Positions 1-7,332 are shown, counted from the first letter of the stretch. The stretch: 43,638 nucleotides of DNA from Kiritimatiellia bacterium (GCA_028686345.1 JAQUCE010000034.1:1-43638); one strand, 5' to 3'. Made by a program: numbers and translations. The notes: generated by a model from the sequence alone, not told the origin.

Positions 1-185
1 ATTTCGAGTTTTTTCACAGATAAACGCACCATAGCCAATGTTTACCGGACGCATTTGGGGTAAACTAAATTTTACATGTTCAAACCACCTTGATTCCATT
101 AGGTGAACTCACATCGGAAATGGCTCGATTTTTATTTCAAATATGTTGTGACCTTCTAACCCATATCTGTTATCTTATTAAATTG

Positions 186-204
186 ATCACACCCATTATG
201 TGAT
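186..204. promoter_or_regulatory. operator-like inverted repeat upstream of the oxidoreductase gene
   Basis: ATCACA (186-191) and TGTGAT (199-204) form a perfect 6-bp inverted repeat separated by 7 bp, about 40 bp before the ATG at 246. The half-sites resemble those of CRP/FNR-family regulators, although CRP itself uses the order TGTGA-N6-TCACA, which is the reverse of this arrangement. The regulator is unknown and the site is a guess from symmetry and position. Confidence 0.25.
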
Positions 205-245
205 TACAGGCAATAGATGTCCATTGATTGAAGGGGAAACAAAAG

Positions 246-1469
246 ATGAACCGCAGGAATTTTCTGATAGCAGCCGGAGCCACAGGTGCCTTTAGTATTT
301 TTAAGGCGCATGCAAGCGGCACACCCTCAAAATGCGTTACCATGGGTTTTATCGGGTATGGTGGCAGGACATCTCAACTGCTACCCATTTTTCTGCACAA
401 CGAGAGCACGCGGGTGCTGGCCGTTTGTGACATCTCAGCTGAAAAAAGAGCCGCGGCCCTGAGTGTGGTGCACCAGCACTACAACAATCAGGATTGCAAG
501 GCCTACCGCGACTTCCGGGAGATGCTGGCCCGCCCTGACATTGATGCGCTCTACATTGCCACAGGCGACCGCTGGCACGCCCAAATGGCCATACAGGCCA
601 TGCAGGCAGGCAAGGATGTCTACTGCGAAAAACCCATCTCCATCTCAATGGCCGAGAGCGCCGCGGTTGTGGATGTCGCGCAGCGCTACCACCGCATCTA
701 CCAGGGTGGCGTCCAGCGTCGGGGGATCGGCAACTTTAAAATCGCCATGGAGACCGCCCTCACCGGCAAACTGGGCCGGATCCACACAGTCCACGCTGGA
801 ATGGTGCCCATGGGGCGCTCCGCGAAAAACCACTACCTCGCACCCGAGGAGCAGCCGGCCATTGATGTGCTGGACTGGAATATGTGGCTGGGACCAGCCC
901 CCTGGCGCGATTACAATCATAAATACCTTCAAAACTGGCACACGGAGTACGACTTCCACGGCGATCTGACCGAGTGGGGCAGCCACACGGTCGACCTCTG
1001 CCAACTGGCAATCCGCCGCGAGATGACCGCGCCGGTGCGCTATCTCCCGGACGGTCATACCCTGACCGCCCTTTACGAAGATGGAGTAAGGTTGGTCATG
1101 CGCGACCACGGATTTAAGAACAGCTGCGCAGTCCGCTTTGAGGGCGATGAGGGCTGGATTGAGACCGATGACTCCGGTCAGATCTATACCTCCAACCCCA
1201 ACCTCATCGAGCACCGCAAGATCAAAGGCGAAGACTGGAAAAAACCGCTCGGCCATACCGCCCAGTTTATCGATTGCGTGAAAAGCCGCCGCACCCCGGA
1301 TGCCCCCCCGAACTCGCTGCACTTTTCGCACCTCTGCTGTCATGCAGCCACGATTGCCTGCCATCTGAATCGCGAACTCGAGTTTGACCCAGTCAACGCC
1401 TGCTTCACGAAAGACGCTGAAGCCAACCGCCTCAAAAACCGCCAATATCGCGCACCTTGGTATTTGTAG
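246..1469 (+). CDS. Tat-exported Gfo/Idh/MocA-family oxidoreductase
   Basis: The predicted protein (407 aa) is an NAD(P)-dependent sugar or inositol dehydrogenase-like oxidoreductase. The start is the ATG at 246, preceded by AAGGGG about 10 bp upstream; a TTG at 228 is a poorer choice. The N-terminus MNRRNFLIAA carries a twin-arginine motif followed by a hydrophobic stretch, so export as a folded, cofactor-loaded protein is expected. A Rossmann glycine motif (GFIGYGGR) lies near residue 34, and the CEKP motif typical of the family (catalytic lysine) near residues 127-130. The C-terminal half contains the usual WGSHTVDL alpha/beta segment. Secreted members of this family are abundant in PVC and Bacteroidetes genomes and are usually linked to carbohydrate breakdown. 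The substrate cannot be read from the sequence. The next gene follows after 56 bp on the same strand and probably shares the transcript. Confidence 0.9.
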   Translation: MNRRNFLIAAGATGAFSIFKAHASGTPSKCVTMGFIGYGGRTSQLLPIFLHNESTRVLAVCDISAEKRAAALSVVHQHYNNQDCKAYRDFREMLARPDIDALYIATGDRWHAQMAIQAMQAGKDVYCEKPISISMAESAAVVDVAQRYHRIYQGGVQRRGIGNFKIAMETALTGKLGRIHTVHAGMVPMGRSAKNHYLAPEEQPAIDVLDWNMWLGPAPWRDYNHKYLQNWHTEYDFHGDLTEWGSHTVDLCQLAIRREMTAPVRYLPDGHTLTALYEDGVRLVMRDHGFKNSCAVRFEGDEGWIETDDSGQIYTSNPNLIEHRKIKGEDWKKPLGHTAQFIDCVKSRRTPDAPPNSLHFSHLCCHAATIACHLNRELEFDPVNACFTKDAEANRLKNRQYRAPWYL

Positions 1470-1525
1470 CCCCAAAAACTTACAGCTTTGGCATTCGAGC
1501 CAACGCAGCCGACAAGGAACAACCT

Positions 1526-4336
1526 ATGAAAACACAACTGACAACTCTACTCATTGTTTTAGCCGCTGCCTTCGCAATGGCCGCCGACGACAACGCCCTG
1601 CTCAACAAACTCACCAACAGCAGCGAAGCGGAGCGGAATGACGCGCTGCAAACCCTGCTGGCCCGGGGCAGCACAGCATCGGTCAATCAAATCGCCGCTC
1701 TGCTCAAGAACCCGAAAACCTTTGACAGCGCCAGCTTCTTATTGCTCAGTTTTGCAACCCCGGAGGCTGACCAGGCGCTCTACTCGGCTTTGGCTTCCGC
1801 CACAGGTCGCGAACAGGCCGCTCTGCTCAACGCGCTGGCGGGCCGCGGCTGCGACGCTGCGGTTGGCGATGCAGTCCAACTGGTCGCAAGCCCGCAGCCC
1901 CTGCGCGGCTCAGCCCTCAACTACCTGGCTAAAACAGCGACCCCGGAGGGCTGCGAAGCCCTGTTAAAGCTCGCCAGCGACCCGAAGAACGCTGGCGATC
2001 TGCAGATTGGCGATGCCTGCCTGGCAGCCGCTGAAAGAGCATACAGCTCCAAGCGCCAGGCGCAAGCCCTCCAGCTTTACACATCGCTCTACAACCATAA
2101 CACCCCTGCGCATATCAAAATGGCAGCCCTCTCAGGGCTGGCCGCGGTTGATACAAAAAATCAGTTCAAATGGCTGAACCAGGGGCTGTACAGCCAGCCC
2201 GTTGACTGGCAGGGGGCCTTTGCCTCCCAGGCGGCAAAACTTCCTGATGCCAACCTCAAAAAATTCCTCGACAAACTGAGCAGCAAAATACCCGCCAGCA
2301 GCGAACAGATCTTGCTGGGTGCGCTGATTGATAATCAGCGTTCAGCTGCCATGGATTACATCCGTAATGTTGCCAAAGCCGCTAAAAACACTGAGAGCCA
2401 GAGACTCGCGGTGACTGCCATTGGGCAGTTCGGTAAAGCCGTGGAGCTGACCGAGCTGATCGCCCTGCTGGACAGCCCCAAAGCCGAGATCGCCGAAGCC
2501 TCCCGAGTAACCTTATCCTCTGCCAGTAACCCAGCCATCAACCCGACTGTTTTAGCAGCCTTGAAAAGGGCAAAAAAATCCTCAAACTCCGAAAAGTCTT
2601 TAATCGACATCATTGCGCTCCGCCAAGTGCCTGAAGCCACCCCCCTGCTGGTTAACGCGCTCTCCTCAGCCAATGTAGAGATTCGTACAACCGCGCTGCT
2701 CGCCCTGCGCGAGCAGGCTGATGAGACGCAAGTGGAGGCTGTGTTGAAGGCCTTCAATAAAGCGCAGGCTCCGGCTGAGAGCGATGCTGCGCAGAAGGCG
2801 CTCTTCACCCTCTCCCGCAAATACCCGGGCGCTGCAACTGCGGGCATCAGCGCGATCTATAACGAAAGCAGCCCCGCAAACAAAAGCGCTCTGCTGCAGG
2901 CAACTGGCATTGCCGGCGACAAAGCTGGCATCAAGTTGATTGAAACTGGCCTCAGCGAAAAAAACACTGAGGTCAGCGACAACGCAATGCGGGTGCTGGC
3001 ATCATGGAAAGATCCGGCTGCCCTTGATTTGCTGTTGACTCAGAGCGCGTCCTATCCCAATACCTCCTTGCGTGTCCTGACCCTGCGTAACTATATCACC
3101 CTCTGCGAAAACATCGAGGCACCGCAGCAAAAGCTAGCGGCCCTCAGGAAAGCTCAGCCGCTAGCAGCCCGTCCGGAAGAGAAGAATTTACTGGCCGCGG
3201 CTCTCACGACTGCTGAAGCCGCCGCCAAACCAACCTTTTCGTTTAAAGCGAAAAAGATCGGAAACTTCCGCTCTGAAGCCTGCGCCGTGGCTGACTTCAA
3301 CGGCAATGGGAAGTTGGATATTGTGGCCGGCCCCTACATCTATTATGCGCCCGACTGGAAATCATTCCAATTCCGTCCCATAGGTGAACGTAAAGTGGAT
3401 GAACAAGGCAAGGGTTACTATGACGATTTCTTCAACCTGGTGCTTGATATCAATAAAAATGGTAAACCAGACCTCCTGACTGGGTGCTGGTTCAGCGAGG
3501 AAAGTCAGTGGTATGAGAACCCCGGCGTTGAGCAAAAAATGTGGACCAGGCACCTGATTGAAAAGCTCGGCAACCACGAAACCGGCAAACTAGAGGATGT
3601 CGATGGTGACGGCAAGGCCCTTGAGTACGTGCCGCACACCCATATCACCTGCTGGTACGAGATCGGCCAAACCCCGGAGGGCCTGCCAACCATGATCCGC
3701 CACACTGTCTCGGAAAAGCGTAACGTTCTCGGTGTTGGAGTTGGTGATATCAATGGCGATGGCCGCCCGGATATCATCCGCCCGGATGTCTGGTTCGAAG
3801 CGCCGGAGGATATCCGCAAAGGGGAGTGGAAAGCCCATCCGATTGAGCTGGCGAAAATTAACGGTGTGATCCAGCATACCTCCAACATCATCGTATTTGA
3901 TGTCAACCAGGATGGCCTGAACGACCTGATCTGCTCGGTTGCCCACAAGCACGGGATCTTCTGGTATGAGCAGGTGCGCGGCAGTGACGGAGCCATCAGC
4001 TGGAAACAGCATTTGATCGACGACTCCTGGTCGCAGGCCCACTACCTGGCAACCGCTGATCTCAATAATGACGGCAACATGGAGATCATTACAGGTAAAC
4101 GTTTCATGGCGCACAACGGCAATGATCCCGATAGCGGCGGAACTCTCTGCATCTACTGCTACAGCTTCACCCCTGGCGCCAACCCGGCATTCACCCGCCA
4201 TCCAATCAGTGTTGGCGAGGGCATCGGAGCGGGCATGAACATCGCGGTCGTCGATATTGACGGCGACGGCGATCTGGATCTGGTGACCACCGGAAAGTTC
4301 GGCGGCCCCATCCTGCTGGAAAATCAGTTGAAATAA
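1526..4336 (+). CDS. secreted HEAT-repeat protein with C-terminal FG-GAP/VCBS propeller
   Basis: The ATG at 1526 follows AAGGAAC and gives a 936-aa protein with a clear Sec signal peptide (MKTQLTTLLIVLAAAFAMA, cleavage before ADDN). Residues of roughly 30-580 are alanine- and leucine-rich helical repeats of HEAT/armadillo type. From about residue 590 the character changes to FG-GAP/VCBS repeats with Ca-binding-like loops: DFNGNGKLD, DINKNGKPD, DVDGDGK, DINGDGRPD, DVNQDGLND, DLNNDGNME and DIDGDGDLD. That makes about seven blades, enough for a beta-propeller. Such proteins are extracytoplasmic and bind ligands or glycans; no catalytic residues were recognised. The pairing with an exported oxidoreductase suggests a two-gene carbohydrate-related operon (inference). 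An earlier in-frame ATG at 1457 exists, but the signal peptide fixes the start at 1526. Confidence 0.85.
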   Translation: MKTQLTTLLIVLAAAFAMAADDNALLNKLTNSSEAERNDALQTLLARGSTASVNQIAALLKNPKTFDSASFLLLSFATPEADQALYSALASATGREQAALLNALAGRGCDAAVGDAVQLVASPQPLRGSALNYLAKTATPEGCEALLKLASDPKNAGDLQIGDACLAAAERAYSSKRQAQALQLYTSLYNHNTPAHIKMAALSGLAAVDTKNQFKWLNQGLYSQPVDWQGAFASQAAKLPDANLKKFLDKLSSKIPASSEQILLGALIDNQRSAAMDYIRNVAKAAKNTESQRLAVTAIGQFGKAVELTELIALLDSPKAEIAEASRVTLSSASNPAINPTVLAALKRAKKSSNSEKSLIDIIALRQVPEATPLLVNALSSANVEIRTTALLALREQADETQVEAVLKAFNKAQAPAESDAAQKALFTLSRKYPGAATAGISAIYNESSPANKSALLQATGIAGDKAGIKLIETGLSEKNTEVSDNAMRVLASWKDPAALDLLLTQSASYPNTSLRVLTLRNYITLCENIEAPQQKLAALRKAQPLAARPEEKNLLAAALTTAEAAAKPTFSFKAKKIGNFRSEACAVADFNGNGKLDIVAGPYIYYAPDWKSFQFRPIGERKVDEQGKGYYDDFFNLVLDINKNGKPDLLTGCWFSEESQWYENPGVEQKMWTRHLIEKLGNHETGKLEDVDGDGKALEYVPHTHITCWYEIGQTPEGLPTMIRHTVSEKRNVLGVGVGDINGDGRPDIIRPDVWFEAPEDIRKGEWKAHPIELAKINGVIQHTSNIIVFDVNQDGLNDLICSVAHKHGIFWYEQVRGSDGAISWKQHLIDDSWSQAHYLATADLNNDGNMEIITGKRFMAHNGNDPDSGGTLCIYCYSFTPGANPAFTRHPISVGEGIGAGMNIAVVDIDGDGDLDLVTTGKFGGPILLENQLK

Positions 4337-4455
4337 GGGAGCGGGACACTCCCTCTACCTTCCTGTGCAGTTTTGACACATGAAACCACGCGGCGTGCCT
4401 TTAGCGAACGACTTCCTGCTCCCGCGTCTTGTCAAGGGATTAAGCGCGAAAGGAA

Positions 4456-4477
4456 GTCAGTCGCTATGCGGCTGACC
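4456..4477. repeat. GTCAG-TCGCTATGCGG-CTGAC hairpin word, copy 1
   Basis: A short REP-like imperfect palindrome. Close copies are at 24668-24690 (opposite orientation) and 36878-36899. Copies 1 and 3 share the same left flank, TAAGCGCG(G)AAGGA. Confidence 0.6.
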
Positions 4478-4653
4478 AGATCATTAAAAACATGTTGTCC
4501 GGGGCCAATCCTAATCCCAATCCTCGTCTCTTTCGGGCTGCCCTGATTACTGCGTTTTGATTAGCATTATAATTAGGATTAGGATTGTGAATCACCCTCC
4601 GACCCACAATTTTCCCAAATCAAGCGGCTCATAAATCAGCCCTCGCGATTGCT

Positions 4654-4693
4654 ATTCCGCAGGGCGGAATCATATAATTCGGCGCAGCCGAAT
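4654..4693. repeat. two tandem mini-hairpins
   Basis: ATTCCGC-AGG-GCGGAAT (4654-4670) and ATTCGGC-GCA-GCCGAAT (4677-4693) are both perfect 7-bp hairpins with 3-nt loops, separated by 6 bp. They look like diverged copies of one REP-like unit. Confidence 0.6.
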
Positions 4694-4709
4694 CATTCTT
4701 AGCTGCTTT

Positions 4710-4811
4710 AGTCGCTTAGGCGACTAGAAAAAACAATTAATTGTTCTTTGCAAAAAGTTGGCTATCGGGGCCTTATTGCGGCTTGTTTCGCAGCCATCCA
4801 CCGCATAGCGG
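4710..4811 (+). repeat. ~100-bp dispersed module, copy 1
   Basis: Begins with TAGTCGCTTAGGCGACTA (arms AGTCGC/GCGACT), then the perfect palindrome AACAATTAATTGTT, then a conserved tail ending in the CCGCATAGCGG word. Two more copies lie at 26441-26541 and 39670-39762. The serial palindromes resemble a bacterial interspersed mosaic element. Confidence 0.8.
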
Positions 4812-4890
4812 ATGTACTGTGTTGCTTTCAGTATGTCCGCCGCTATGCGGTGTATGCCCATTTTTCACCTCAAAATAATAAAGTTCCTTC

Positions 4891-4978
4891 TTTTGCGCTT
4901 TCTGTGCCTTTTTGCGGCTATTACTTCTCTCTTTTACTGCGCTATATTTAGCCGCAAAAAAACGCAAAAGGCGCAAAA
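4891..4978. repeat. long imperfect inverted repeat
   Basis: 29-nt arms (4891-4919 and 4950-4978) made of TTTTGCG/TTTTTGCGGCT words, about five mismatches, 30-nt AT-rich loop. Adjacent to other hairpins; no gene association seen. Confidence 0.55.
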
Positions 4979-4990
4979 TCTTCCCCAACC

Positions 4991-5033
4991 CTTTTTTTAA
5001 CTGCGAAACACACGGAAAACACGAAAGGGGTGC
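4991..5033. repeat. CACGAAA-type short-period repeat, copy 1
   Basis: A TTTTTTTAACTGCGAAACACACGG stretch followed by AAAACACGAAAGG, with a repeating 7-9 nt CACG(A)AAA word. A counterpart in opposite orientation is at 24455-24496 (CTTTCGTGCTTTTCGTGATT and following). This low-complexity type is not coding. Confidence 0.5.
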
Positions 5034-5047
5034 GCTTTGTAGGGGTT

Positions 5048-5105
5048 TCTCACAGAGGCTCCCTCCTACGCCGTAGCCTTGGCGTAGGAGGGTGCCTCTG
5101 TGAGA
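5048..5105. repeat. near-perfect 25-bp-arm hairpin
   Basis: Arms 5048-5072 and 5081-5105 are complementary with a single mismatch around an 8-nt loop. The inner part (CCTCCTACGCC ... GGCGTAGGAGG) resembles an insertion within the composite repeat at about 39886-39911. It is followed by AT-rich sequence but not by a U-run, so a terminator role is doubtful. A mobile hairpin (MITE/REP-like) is more likely. Confidence 0.7.
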
Positions 5106-5140
5106 GATAAAAAATTTGTTTGCGGCTATGCTGCGCTAGG

Positions 5141-5197
5141 TTCCTTGTGGTTTCAAAATTAAAGTGCAACCATTTTGACCCCCTATGTCCAGTGATC
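5141..5197. repeat. 57-bp dispersed segment, copy 1
   Basis: Starts TTCCTTGTGGTTTCAAAATT and ends CTATGTCCAGTGATC. A near-identical 58-bp copy in reverse orientation is at 23920-23977, one base longer in the A/T run. Partial relatives occur near 12410 and 24630. Confidence 0.8.
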
Positions 5198-5230
5198 TGG
5201 CCTTGTCAACCGAAGGCGCAGCCGACCTCA

Positions 5231-5277
5231 GTAGGTCCGGTTTCCAACCGGACAGTCCGATTGGAAATCGGAGCTAC
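5231..5277. repeat. nested double-hairpin repeat, copy 1
   Basis: GTAG/CTAC outer arms enclose two perfect hairpins: GTCCGGTT-TCC-AACCGGAC (5235-5253) and TCCGATT-GGA-AATCGGA (5256-5272). The whole unit is repeated at 26870-26917 with one inserted base, including conserved flanks on both sides. Confidence 0.8.
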
Positions 5278-5305
5278 GTTGCTCCCGCGCTAACGACACC
5301 ATCTC

Positions 5306-5355
5306 TTGGCCCATGCACCGGGGTCAGCCCTTGGCCCATGCACCGGGGTCAGCCC
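5306..5355. repeat. 25-bp direct tandem duplication at the RAYT element edge
   Basis: Two identical, adjacent 25-bp units (5306-5330 and 5331-5355) start TTGGCCCATG and end GGGTCAGCCC. The second overlaps the left terminal inverted repeat of the RAYT element, so the element end itself has been partly duplicated. Confidence 0.9.
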
Positions 5356-6309
5356 TTGAATTAGTTGTTTCGTAACTGATCTATTACTCTCATCTCCTCT
5401 AAAATCTTTTTACACTGCTCTACCTGAGAGCTCAGTTCTTTGTTTTCTTCAATCAGATTTCGGCTGCGCCTAATCTGTTTGCTGATAGTGGAGCCGCTGC
5501 TGAGATTCAACAGATTGGCGATTTGTCGCTGAGTCAGACGGAGTACTTCAATAACAGTCCAGCGGCAATCCCTCTTAAGGGACAGTTTCGCCTCTGCCTC
5601 AAAAAACCTCTCTTTTCAATTGCAAACACCTCCGCTACCACTGAAAGAACTGATTCAGGATCAACAGGCTCTAGAATCCGGCGGAAGGTCACATCCTCCT
5701 GGCTGGTATAGCTCTCAGATATCTCGCGGTACAGATCGTCAACATGTGAAACAAAATCTCGCCGTCTGGATACATCGATAAATCCTGGGTAACTACTCCA
5801 ACGGTACTTACGCAGAAAACTGACCTTCTCCTCAGTTGTCTGTAACTGTAAATAAGGCAACCTTGACCGGATTCAGATGCACGTAGCGGCTCAGGGCCAA
5901 AAGATAGTTGTCGCCATCAACCAATTTCGCTTTGAATCTTCCGTCAAAGAGATGTCCATGCCGTTTATGCCGTAGATTGTAGTAAACAGTATATGCGGTA
6001 GAAAGCGAGTGCATGAATTTCGAAAGATTTCCCTTCGGTGTCTCGATAACCAAATGTGTATGGTTCCTCATGCAGACAAACATATACAAACGGATGTTAT
6101 ACTGCTCGACACGCTCGGAGAGGCGTAGAATATAACGCTCATAATCCGCTTCATCTTTGAAAAGGCGGCTGCGTGCATCACCCAGCATCCTGCAGGTCAC
6201 ATGATATATGGCACCCGGATATTCCACTCTGACATGTCTAGCCATGGAGAAATTAAAGCAGAAGCTCACTGACAACGCAAGCTAAACAACTAATTCAAGG
6301 GCTGACCCC
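5345..6309 (-). mobile_element. RAYT element bounded by perfect 26-bp inverted repeats
   Basis: 5345-5370 (begins GGGGTCAGCCCTTGAATTAG) and 6284-6309 are exact reverse complements over 26 bp and enclose a single transposase gene. The right end sits inside the methyltransferase gene, whose reading frame terminates in the inverted repeat. No target-site duplication is visible, and the left flank is an unrelated dispersed repeat, so the left side has been rearranged since insertion or insertion was accompanied by deletion. Confidence 0.85.
5361..6245 (-). pseudogene. REP-associated tyrosine transposase (RAYT, Y1_Tnp), two frameshifts
   Basis: A single-strand HUH-type transposase thought to mobilise REP palindromes. 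The first segment (ATG at 6245, MARHVRVEYPGAIYHV) has the family N-terminus, the HUH-like pair in NHTHLVIET, and SRYVHLNPVK. It stops at 5832. The continuation EEKVSFLRKYRWSSYPGF is in the +1 frame (through 5534). A second shift at the T6 run at 5601-5606 region returns to the original frame, giving KLSLKRDCRWTVIEVL and a C-terminal helix-turn-helix-like segment (LTQRQIANLLNLS) plus a basic coiled tail, ending at 5361 inside the left inverted repeat. The two shifts cancel, so the span is 885 bp (294 codons), a normal RAYT length. Either the gene is dead through two indels or the sequence has errors. Confidence 0.8.
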
Positions 6310-6996
6310 TTTTGTTGCGATAACTCGATCAAGAAGTTTAACTGAGAGTTCATTGGCACCTACCCTCTTTTTGTATTTAGCATGACGAACAGGAGGGATG
6401 TCCAACCATACATCGGTTAAGTTTATCCCTTTAGGGTTCATCTTGTGCTTGTAGCCACCATAATCCTTCAGATCTCCACAGCAATGAGGGCAGATAGGCA
6501 TCTGCAGTCGGTCCGGTTTGAATGTGGTCGGTTTTTCACCCTTGCAATAATAAAGCAAAGAGTAATGCGAGGGATAAAGACGGCCTTGTATTGGCAAGGA
6601 AAACTTAATGTCACATGATATCCAGTGCCGGAATGTCAGCCTGTTATTAAGATAACTGGCCATATATGAGTTCCATTTCGGTAGGTTCCAGACAAATAGG
6701 CTGCCACCTGGTTTTAATAGGCGGACGCATTCATCAGTCCATTTCTCACACCAGCTAATGTATTCTTGTGTCTTCAGGTTGTCATTCATTCCCGATGGGT
6801 AAAGCTTGCTCAAATTGAACGGTGGGTCTGCAAAAATCAGGTCGACGGAGTTTGGGGGCAAGTTTGGCATGAGTTTTAGGCAGTCACCTTGATACAGCCG
6901 CCCAAGTTTCGTTGTTAATCCAATGGGGGGGGCTTTCAGGTACCGTTGTTTGTTGGTTGCCAGGAATACACCTAGCAACAGCTTCCACGTTCTCAC
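6295..6996 (-). pseudogene. DNA methyltransferase (N6_N4_Mtase, beta type), 3'-truncated by the RAYT element
   Basis: Modifies adenine N6 or cytosine N4 in a restriction-modification context. LGRLYQGDCLKLMPNLP followed by DLIFADPPFN is the motif-IV region of the N6_N4_Mtase family. Further on are EYISWCEKWTDECVRLLKPGG, a Cys pair (CPHCCG) and the late signature ELSVKLLDRVIA. In this class the SAM-binding DPFxGSGTT motif should follow within about 20 residues. Instead the frame enters the RAYT inverted repeat (VSP, stop at 6295). No remainder was found left of the element. The ATG at 6996 lies inside the upstream ORF and is unlikely to be the natural start: in a C7 version of the tract at 6925-6932 the upstream ORF would read straight into this one. 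Without motif I the product should be inactive. Confidence 0.8.
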
Positions 6997-7240
6997 TCAG
7001 GCGTTGAATCACCGTGTGGTCCAGTATGCCCATAGCCAGACGAACTTCTAGCTCGGAAATATTTAGCTTGGAAATGAACTGGGACATCTCTTTTTGGTCC
7101 GGAAGAATGCGATTTTCAATGTGATAGCGCAACTCTTTTGCAGGAGTTTGCAATCTTTTAGACAACCATCGCAATTCTATTTCATCCGGCATCTCTGACA
7201 TTAGTAATTGCAGAGCTCTGTTTTTCTCTTTATCCATCAT
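6884..7240 (-). CDS. N-terminal portion of the broken methyltransferase (118-aa ORF)
   Basis: The ATG at 7240 is preceded by GAGGAAA. The ORF encodes 118 aa, mostly helical and charged (MMDKEKNRALQLLMSEM, LRWLSKRLQTPAKELRYHI), with no family I can name. It reaches the tract of eight C (sense strand; 6925-6932) as PESPPHW and then runs out of frame to a stop at 6884. With seven C it would continue as PESPPIGLTTKLGRLYQGDC into the methyltransferase domain, so I read it as the N-terminal domain of one ~330-aa enzyme rather than a separate gene. It is divergent from the controller gene, with the C-box in between. Confidence 0.6.
   Translation of the reverse strand: MMDKEKNRALQLLMSEMPDEIELRWLSKRLQTPAKELRYHIENRILPDQKEMSQFISKLNISELEVRLAMGILDHTVIQRLSENVEAVARCIPGNQQTTVPESPPHWINNETWAAVSR
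6925..6932 (-). repeat. homopolymer G8 (C8 on the sense strand) at the frame junction
   Basis: Eight consecutive G on the + strand lie exactly where the N-terminal ORF and the methyltransferase frame diverge. Loss of one base restores a continuous frame. Such tracts are classic slippage sites in phase-variable methyltransferases. Confidence 0.75.
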
Positions 7241-7307
7241 CTATTTCCTCTTGTTTGTTACTATCCCATTTATACATAAGAAATGCAAGACTGCAACAAC
7301 AAATGAT

Positions 7308-7332
7308 GACTATAGTCCGTAGACTGTGAGTC
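7308..7332. promoter_or_regulatory. C-box operator for the restriction-modification controller protein
   Basis: GACTATAGTC (7308-7317), spacer CGTA, and GACTGTGAGTC (7322-7332) form two adjacent GACT..AGTC palindromes. This is the arrangement known from C-protein operators of type II systems such as PvuII, AhdI and Esp1396I. The site lies between the divergent methyltransferase (start 7240) and the controller gene (start 7371), about 39 bp upstream of the latter. Expected role: dimers first activate, then repress, the C-R operon, delaying endonuclease expression after entry into a new host. Confidence 0.8.

Larger units (their letters stand above)
4337..5344. other. repeat-rich intergenic region, no gene seen
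   Basis: About 1 kb without a credible gene. It contains a GGGAG/CTCCC mini-hairpin just after the preceding stop, a GTCAG-type hairpin word (4456-4476), an AATCCTAATC word pair in opposite orientations (about 4505 and 4570), twin hairpins (4654-4693), a ~100-bp dispersed module (4710-4811), two long hairpins (4891-4978 and 5048-5105), and segments repeated at 23920-23977 and 26870-26917. Short ORFs here have repeat composition and are not called. Confidence 0.7.

Noticed and set aside
778-783. Avoidance of GGATCC as evidence for an active BamHI-like system
   Set aside because: GGATCC is present at several places (for example 778, 21237, near 33738, 36022, 36398 and 36672), about the number expected by chance, so no avoidance is visible in this window.
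645-1475. 276-codon open frame antisense to the oxidoreductase
   Set aside because: Shadow of a well-supported gene with Tat signal and EKP motif.
4748-5000. Short open frames of 60-71 codons on both strands
   Set aside because: Composed of repeat modules and hairpin arms; no ribosome sites.
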